A stretch of 39,849 nucleotides of DNA, from assembly GCA_018971305.1 (NCBI GenBank), contig JAGXBC010000006.1, forward strand, positions 1 through 39,849. Direction: 5' to 3'. The number at the start of each line of letters is the position of its first letter. Position 1 is the stretch's first letter. The notes below the pieces were generated by a model. That model was not told the origin of the DNA and searched no databases. It worked only from the letters and a program-made list of their open reading frames with translations. Positions 35,061-39,849 of the stretch are shown in pieces. The position numbers and the translations under genes were made by a program. Origin of the DNA: Patescibacteria group bacterium (GTDB lineage Bacteria; Patescibacteriota; Minisyncoccia; UBA6257; 2-01-FULL-56-20).

Positions 35061-35287
35061 TGTCTGCCGAAAAATTCATTAATGGGAAGCATGATGACGC
35101 ACACCATGAGGGATTGCGTTCTACTGTACGGCGTGAGGCTGAATCTGAGCAGGAGATTGTAGATTTTTGGAGCTGGGCATGGCATGAGATTGTTGATTTA
35201 CTCGCCTCCGGCGGAGAACTGGAAGATGATAGTGGTCGTGATCTACGGTCGCCCAAACCTCCTGAAGATGTCGACAATCACCAGTAA
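35060..35287 (+). CDS. Hypothetical acidic protein, last rightward gene
   Basis: 75 aa; TAATG coupling to the holin-like gene. Confidence 0.5.
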   Translation: MSAEKFINGKHDDAHHEGLRSTVRREAESEQEIVDFWSWAWHEIVDLLASGGELEDDSGRDLRSPKPPEDVDNHQ

Positions 35288-35387
35288 ATATAAATCTCGG
35301 GCAATTACAGCGTAATCCTTTTTTTGTTTCGCGCACCAGCCATTTTTTATTCAGATTTGATTTGGATTTTATTTCCCAATATTTCAT
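35121..35387 (-). CDS. SWIM-zinc-finger-like protein
   Basis: CNCPRFIFTGDCRHL fits CxC...CxH; 3' part antisense to 35060-35287. Confidence 0.4.
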   Translation of the reverse strand: MKYWEIKSKSNLNKKWLVRETKKGLRCNCPRFIFTGDCRHLQEVWATVDHDHYHLPVLRRRRVNQQSHAMPSSKNLQSPAQIQPHAVQ

Positions 35388-35407
35388 ATCCGTATCAAGT
35401 AGACGGG

Positions 35408-35584
35408 CTAAATCTTTTTATTGTTTATACAATGTAATGTTAAAATTCTTCGTGTCTTATCCCAATAAAAACAGAGGTCATTTTCATTCATAAAATGATA
35501 GCATTTTCCTTCTGGTTCTAACCACAGTGTTTTTTCAAACATTCCTAACGCCCGTACTTTAATTTTTCGTAATCCTTTTTTCAT
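35408..35584 (-). CDS. Small hypothetical protein (58 aa, MKKGLRKIKVRALGMFEKTLWLEPEGKCYHF...)
   Basis: Read directly in the gap between leftward genes. Confidence 0.5.
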   Translation of the reverse strand: MKKGLRKIKVRALGMFEKTLWLEPEGKCYHFMNENDLCFYWDKTRRILTLHCINNKKI

Positions 35585-35610
35585 ATATTCTCCTACAGAC
35601 TAGGGGTGAG

Positions 35611-35826
35611 CTAGACTAAAACATCTTCTAAAACTGCTTCATTTATTTCCCATTTAGGGCTTCGTATCGGGTCATTCACCATTATTAACTCTCCATCCAA
35701 TGTATACAGTTTTATCAGTCGGCGCACGACATCTTCTTTTGTTCCTTTGCCAAGAGTAGATTCATCGCTGTAAATAATTTCTATTTTTTTAACTTTAATC
35801 ATATATCTCCTTTCGTATGAGTACAT
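35611..35826 (-). CDS. Hypothetical protein (start likely MIKVKKIEI)
   Basis: Leftward ORF with SD-like AAAGGAGAT. Confidence 0.5.
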   Translation of the reverse strand: MYSYERRYMIKVKKIEIIYSDESTLGKGTKEDVVRRLIKLYTLDGELIMVNDPIRSPKWEINEAVLEDVLV

Positions 35827-35846
35827 GAAAACTCGGACAAAAGATT

Positions 35847-36320
35847 TTACAATCCTAACCTTCTACTACCTTCTTCATATGCTCGTTTTGCTTCTTCAAA
35901 AGTATGAAAACCACCGAAATAATATAATTTACCGTTTAAGCGTCTTTTTGCTCTCCAACGTTTATCTCTTTCATGAAAAGAGACACCCACAAATCCGCTT
36001 TTACCTAAATCCCGATTACTACAATTTATTGCACCCGTCACTATTCGTAAATTCTGTTTCCGATTATCTAATTTGTCACGATTTATATGGTCAACTTCCA
36101 ATCCTTTAGGACAATTCATAATTTCTCGTGCTAAAAATATAGCTGTTACTTTCCGCTTATATAAAACTTGCGGACTATTTACTGTATGAATAACATAACC
36201 ATAAGGGTTAACAAACCATTTTAGATGACCGAATTTTTCAAAATCTTCATCATCTACCAAAGTATAATTAACTATTCCTTTCTTGTTAACCATCTTTATT
36301 TGTTTCATATGTACCTTCAT
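35847..36320 (-). CDS. HNH endonuclease with AP2-like domain
   Basis: GLEVDHINRDKLDNRKQNLRIVT and GFVGVSFHERDKRWRAKRRLNGKLYYFGGFHTFEEAKRAYEE. Confidence 0.85.
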   Translation of the reverse strand: MKVHMKQIKMVNKKGIVNYTLVDDEDFEKFGHLKWFVNPYGYVIHTVNSPQVLYKRKVTAIFLAREIMNCPKGLEVDHINRDKLDNRKQNLRIVTGAINCSNRDLGKSGFVGVSFHERDKRWRAKRRLNGKLYYFGGFHTFEEAKRAYEEGSRRLGL

Positions 36321-36355
36321 GCGTGTTTGTGCGGATGTATCGCATCCCCCGAAAG

Positions 36356-36727
36356 TTACTTAAAACTAAACCCCGTTATTTTATCAGAATAACAAATATG
36401 ATACCCTAGTCCCGATTCTCCCGTATATGTTATCGTTATTTCCTTATCGTTTTCTCCAGATTTTCGCAAACCTTCTGCTAATTGAGTATCTTCCTGATGA
36501 ACACAGTAACGATCTTCTTGGGATTGTGCTTTATTTGTCTTAAAATATACGACATAATTTTTAACAAAAATGCCACTTCTTTCTACAGCCGTAACATACC
36601 CAGTGTGTGTACCATCTGCATCAAAATTAAGATGAATTAAACCAATTCCCATTATCAACAAAACAAGCCCTATCATACAAATTACTATTACACCTATTAT
36701 ACTTATCGCATCATCCATATTTTTCAC
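36356..36727 (-). CDS. Membrane-anchored hypothetical protein
   Basis: N-terminal TM IIGVIVICMIGLVLLIMGIGLI. Confidence 0.6.
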   Translation of the reverse strand: MKNMDDAISIIGVIVICMIGLVLLIMGIGLIHLNFDADGTHTGYVTAVERSGIFVKNYVVYFKTNKAQSQEDRYCVHQEDTQLAEGLRKSGENDKEITITYTGESGLGYHICYSDKITGFSFK

Positions 36728-37013
36728 CTCCCATCAGTTCCGTAAGCCTTGCTTTTACATCAGAGAGAGCTTGGTTATAGCCCATACAATTACACTCCCC
36801 ACTTATTTTGTGCTTTTTTTCCATACCATTTATCACCCCCATCATTTCCGTATGGAGGAGAGAGAGCAAGTCATTTGTCGCTTCGTATTGATTCAACACA
36901 ACAGTATCAAAACTTACTATCTCTGGTGGATTAAAGTCTTTATCTCCTGTTTTTGTAAGGGCAACAATATGCTTTTTCATTATTTTCTCTATTTTTTCCC
37001 GTAAGTCTGTCAT
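36711..37013 (-). CDS. Hypothetical protein
   Basis: 100 aa ORF. Confidence 0.55.
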   Translation of the reverse strand: MTDLREKIEKIMKKHIVALTKTGDKDFNPPEIVSFDTVVLNQYEATNDLLSLLHTEMMGVINGMEKKHKISGECNCMGYNQALSDVKARLTELMGGEKYG

Positions 37014-37015
37014 AG

Positions 37016-37216
37016 TTAAAATGGTATTTCTTCCGTTATTCTCCCGCTTTTTATATCTTTTACAAACTGTTTGATTCGTATAGTTCTTTCCTTGAAAAGT
37101 CGTTTCAATTCTTTTTTGCTCATCTTATTGTGAACGGGACAAGGAAAACCACACACCGACCAACCTTTGCCATCATATTCAGTACAAATGCAATTTTCGT
37201 CTATTTTTGTATCCAT
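37016..37216 (-). CDS. Small Cys-rich protein (MDTKIDENCICTEYDGKGWSVCGFPCPVHNK...)
   Basis: Start trimmed to ATG at 37216 with SD AAAGGAGAAAT; CIC...CGFPCPVH. Confidence 0.55.
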   Translation of the reverse strand: MDTKIDENCICTEYDGKGWSVCGFPCPVHNKMSKKELKRLFKERTIRIKQFVKDIKSGRITEEIPF

Positions 37217-37218
37217 AG

Positions 37219-37329
37219 TTATTTCTCCTTTGTAATCTTCCATTGAAATCCACAGTTCCAACAACGATACAAAGTACTCCATAATTTCCGTATATCGCTA
37301 TAATCATGACAGTTTGGACAAATTATCAT
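37219..37329 (-). CDS. Zinc-ribbon miniprotein (36 aa, MIICPNCHDYSDIRKLWSTLYRCWNCGFQWKITKEK)
   Basis: CPNC...CWNC; SD AAAGGAGAAGGT. Confidence 0.6.
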   Translation of the reverse strand: MIICPNCHDYSDIRKLWSTLYRCWNCGFQWKITKEK

Positions 37330-37688
37330 ACCTTCTCCTTTGTCGATTGAAGGGAAGAAAAAATATCCACAATTTCATCTTCATTCATCCAATAGCGAGC
37401 ATCTGTACCTTTTCCGTTTAATTTCATATGTTCCCGAAATCGTTTTTTTATTTCCTCCACCGCTTCCCGCCGTCCTTGGGCAAGAGCGTCAAAGTAGACG
37501 GAGTGGAGAAACTTTTTTACAAAGTCAATACACATATCATTCGTTTCCTGCCGTTTACCTACGAAATCATTAGCCTTTGCTTCGGATAGAGCATCACCAA
37601 TTTGATAAACGATATTCATGGCTATATGTTCTTTTTCTTCTTCCCATGTTCCTTTTCGTTGAGTGGTCATATTATTTTTGTCGAACAT
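37326..37688 (-). CDS. Hypothetical protein
   Basis: 120 aa; likely start MTTQRKGTW at 37670. Confidence 0.55.
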   Translation of the reverse strand: MFDKNNMTTQRKGTWEEEKEHIAMNIVYQIGDALSEAKANDFVGKRQETNDMCIDFVKKFLHSVYFDALAQGRREAVEEIKKRFREHMKLNGKGTDARYWMNEDEIVDIFSSLQSTKEKV

Positions 37689-37773
37689 AACCGCATTTTC
37701 TACACTTCCAAGAAAAATTCTTTTTTACTGTATGCCATCTGTTATATCCGCATTTTTCACAAGGTTTTTTCAT
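37672..37773 (-). CDS. Zinc-ribbon miniprotein (33 aa, MKKPCEKCGYNRWHTVKKNFSWKCRKCGYVRQK)
   Basis: CEKCGY...CRKCGY; SD GGAGAAGAT. Confidence 0.6.
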   Translation of the reverse strand: MKKPCEKCGYNRWHTVKKNFSWKCRKCGYVRQK

Positions 37774-37795
37774 ATCTTCTCCGAGGGGGAAGCCC

Positions 37796-38422
37796 TCAAA
37801 ATAAACTTTTCTGATTTCCGATAATTTCTTTTACTTCTAAGGCTTCATTGAGAATATGCAAACCTGTTTCTGGCTCAACACAATTCCTCAGTATTGCCCG
37901 TTTATCAATTCCCGTATATTTATCTAGATTGAATCCTTTTCGTGTTTCCAATACTTTTATGCCTGCCATATGTTTCCGGCTTTTCTTATCAATATCCCGT
38001 ATCAGAAAGTTTGTCCAAAAATAATGTCGGCTGATTTCTCTCGGCTTGATAAGGGGGGGGTACCAGCTTATGACATTCTCAACACAAAACTTTCCCTTAA
38101 AATATCCCTGCAAAAATACAATTTCTTCATAAAGTTTCATATCGGGAAATACAGGTTTATTCTGTTTTCGCTGTTCAACGGCTAATTCTTTTCGGATATG
38201 GCTATGGCTCGGACATGGTGGGCTACTCCATATAAAGTCATACTCCTCAAAATGCGCCAACAGATACGCATGGGCATCTTCAACCAAAACCCTATCCTGG
38301 GGAAAGAAGTCTTGGTAAATCGCAGCAATCTTCGGGTCTATCTCCACAGCCGTAATCTCATGGCTATCCCCCCATAATTTTCTGTTTCCCCCTATTCCGG
38401 CGTATAAGTTAAGTATTCTCAT
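37796..38422 (-). CDS. Compact C5-cytosine DNA methyltransferase-like protein
   Basis: MRILNLYAGIGGNRKLW, AVEIDPKIAAIYQ, WSSPPCPSHS, GKFCVENV. Confidence 0.8.
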   Translation of the reverse strand: MRILNLYAGIGGNRKLWGDSHEITAVEIDPKIAAIYQDFFPQDRVLVEDAHAYLLAHFEEYDFIWSSPPCPSHSHIRKELAVEQRKQNKPVFPDMKLYEEIVFLQGYFKGKFCVENVISWYPPLIKPREISRHYFWTNFLIRDIDKKSRKHMAGIKVLETRKGFNLDKYTGIDKRAILRNCVEPETGLHILNEALEVKEIIGNQKSLF

Positions 38423-38471
38423 TTTCCCCTCACTATCTCGATAATATCGTCAGATTTATACATCATAATTT

Positions 38472-39068
38472 TTAGATCTTAAAATGACAAGCCTCCCCGT
38501 ATGGGCAATCGTATTGTATACAATGTTTATTTTCATCAAGCCCCCCGTAAAACTTGCCCGCTTCTATCCCGGTGATAGCCTCGTCTACCCAGATCTTCGC
38601 TTTCGCAAGCTCCGTATCACTCGCCTCAAAGTAAAACGTCTTGAAGTCCGACAGATCAAAATGACAGGTAATGAGTAGCGCCTTGTGGAAGCCCGTAACC
38701 ATCGCGTAGTAGCGCCATTGCATATGATCCCAGAACTTTTGCTGGCTCCATGTAGTGCCCCCGGTCTTTATTTCCGCGATTACCTTACTGTCATAGGCGA
38801 TCATGTCGATGTAGCCGTGCAACGTGAATTTGTCATTATAGGGCTTGAGCGTATGGTGTTCGGCCTCGGTAAAATGCCAATCGAAGGTTGAAAGGCGGGG
38901 ATCTTTTTTTATGCCGAGGCAATGATCCTGTATGATTTTATGGGCATCTTTGCCATGTTGCATGGCCTCTGTGGTCACCGTTTTTATTCCTAACATGGCA
39001 TTTAACCAAGAATGTGGTGATATATGATAATTATTAATTTTTGTATAACTAAGAATAATTTTTCCCAT
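38472..39068 (-). CDS. PD-(D/E)XK nuclease (Cas4/RecB-like)
   Basis: MQHGKDAHKIIQDH...FTLHGYIDMIAYDSKVIAEIKTGG...QMRWYAM-like HMQWRYYAMV; C-terminal Cys cluster CIQYDCPYGEAC. Confidence 0.7.
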   Translation of the reverse strand: MGKIILSYTKINNYHISPHSWLNAMLGIKTVTTEAMQHGKDAHKIIQDHCLGIKKDPRLSTFDWHFTEAEHHTLKPYNDKFTLHGYIDMIAYDSKVIAEIKTGGTTWSQQKFWDHMQWRYYAMVTGFHKALLITCHFDLSDFKTFYFEASDTELAKAKIWVDEAITGIEAGKFYGGLDENKHCIQYDCPYGEACHFKI

Positions 39069-39510
39069 ATATATTACCTTTTTGAAAACCAAACTTTTTT
39101 CCTTCTTTATATGCTTTATTAACTCCAATACTTATTTTTTTAAGAGTTTTTTTGCTTACAGGGTGTCCCATTAATGATTTTCTTATTTTTTCTCTTGTTT
39201 CTTTTGGTATAGGTCGTCCAATTTGATGATTTGCAGGATGTTGATGGCGCGTCATTACAATAAGATTTGTAATTTGATTATCCTGTTTATTACCATTTAT
39301 GTGATGCACAACTTCATTAATTTTCAAATATCTACCCAATTCTTGTTCCATAACATATCTATGTTGTAGAATATATCCATGATTATTATTAGGATGATCT
39401 GGTTTCCATATTTTTATGTATCCTTGACCATCCCCAACAATACCACCTTTCCAACTTGTACTTTTTTCTCCCTTCAAAAATCTACCTAATTTATCGCGTT
39501 TAATTTCCAT
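39049..39510 (-). CDS. HNH endonuclease with NUMOD-like tail
   Basis: HRYVMEQELGRYLKINEVVHHINGNKQDNQITNLIVMTRHQH; C-terminal SLMGHPVSKKTLKKIS repeat-like. Confidence 0.85.
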   Translation of the reverse strand: MEIKRDKLGRFLKGEKSTSWKGGIVGDGQGYIKIWKPDHPNNNHGYILQHRYVMEQELGRYLKINEVVHHINGNKQDNQITNLIVMTRHQHPANHQIGRPIPKETREKIRKSLMGHPVSKKTLKKISIGVNKAYKEGKKFGFQKGNIYGKNYS

Positions 39511-39550
39511 GAACACAGTATAACCTATATTCTAATCATTTGCAACTAGG

Positions 39551-39849
39551 CTATTCATCTTTCGCCTCACGAATCTGAATGAATATGTTTACTCTGACAC
39601 CCTTGATTTTTACGCCGGATTGATAGAGTTTCCGCAGCTTCTCGCTGTCCGCGACGGTTTTTACGGCCCCTAGCTCTTTCGCCTTTGAGAATGTCACATC
39701 AGTCACGATTATCCGCTTGACCTGCGAGAGAAAATGCCCATCCACCCTCATGCCGGTCACTTTCATTTTAATGAGCCGATCCCGCAATTCATCATTGACG
39801 ACCGACTGTGCAGCGGCGATTTCGTCCTTTTCCGACTTTAACTGCATCG
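39551..39849 (-). CDS. Hypothetical protein spanning the circular join (continues to position 204; about 117 aa: MKEPQDIKKESIEYLVKWAMQLKSEKDEIAAAQ...)
   Basis: ORF open at the window end; joining 204..1 to 39700..39551 gives one ORF with ATG at 204 and stop at 39551. Confidence 0.8.
   Translation of the reverse strand, partial: MQLKSEKDEIAAAQSVVNDELRDRLIKMKVTGMRVDGHFLSQVKRIIVTDVTFSKAKELGAVKTVADSEKLRKLYQSGVKIKGVRVNIFIQIREAKDE
39701..39849. repeat. Terminal direct repeat, identical to 1-149
   Basis: Exact match to the window start; indicates a circular or permuted molecule. Confidence 0.98.

Noticed and set aside
1-39849. Alternative genetic code or stop-codon recoding
   Set aside because: TAA, TAG and TGA all appear to end genes normally at neighbours' starts; large ORFs are intact in the standard bacterial code.

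Overview
The window is a complete or near-complete tailed-phage genome. The first 149 bp (1-149) recur exactly at 39701-39849, so it is circular or circularly permuted with a unit of about 39.7 kb, and one gene runs across the join. There are two transcription arms. A leftward arm (about 35.3 kb, through the join, to 3.6 kb) carries recombination, replication and accessory genes: a Rad52-like annealing protein, a PD-(D/E)XK nuclease, a small C5-methyltransferase, a P-loop helicase/ATPase, two HNH endonucleases and many tiny zinc ribbons. A rightward arm (3.69 to 35.3 kb) carries a small HTH protein, a resolvase-like nuclease, a phage GroES/GroEL pair, TerS/TerL, a tRNA-Asn-like gene touching the TerL stop codon, portal, scaffold, capsid, a glycosyltransferase/methyltransferase pair, tail and adhesin proteins, GH73- and GH25-like lysins and holin-like proteins. 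I saw no integrase, CRISPR array, reverse transcriptase or DNA polymerase. The most unusual signals are in the regulatory DNA. (1) Six structural genes start right after an extended -10 or sigma70-like promoter plus a short intrinsic-terminator-like hairpin with a T-tract. (2) Many -10 boxes lie exactly 6 nt before an ATG, which predicts leaderless mRNAs. (3) Two mutually exclusive stem-loops lie over the start of the first leftward gene. (4) An operator-like palindrome sits inside the spacer of the divergent rightward promoter. (5) The phage carries its own GroES/GroEL operon. No searches were run; product calls come from reading motifs.
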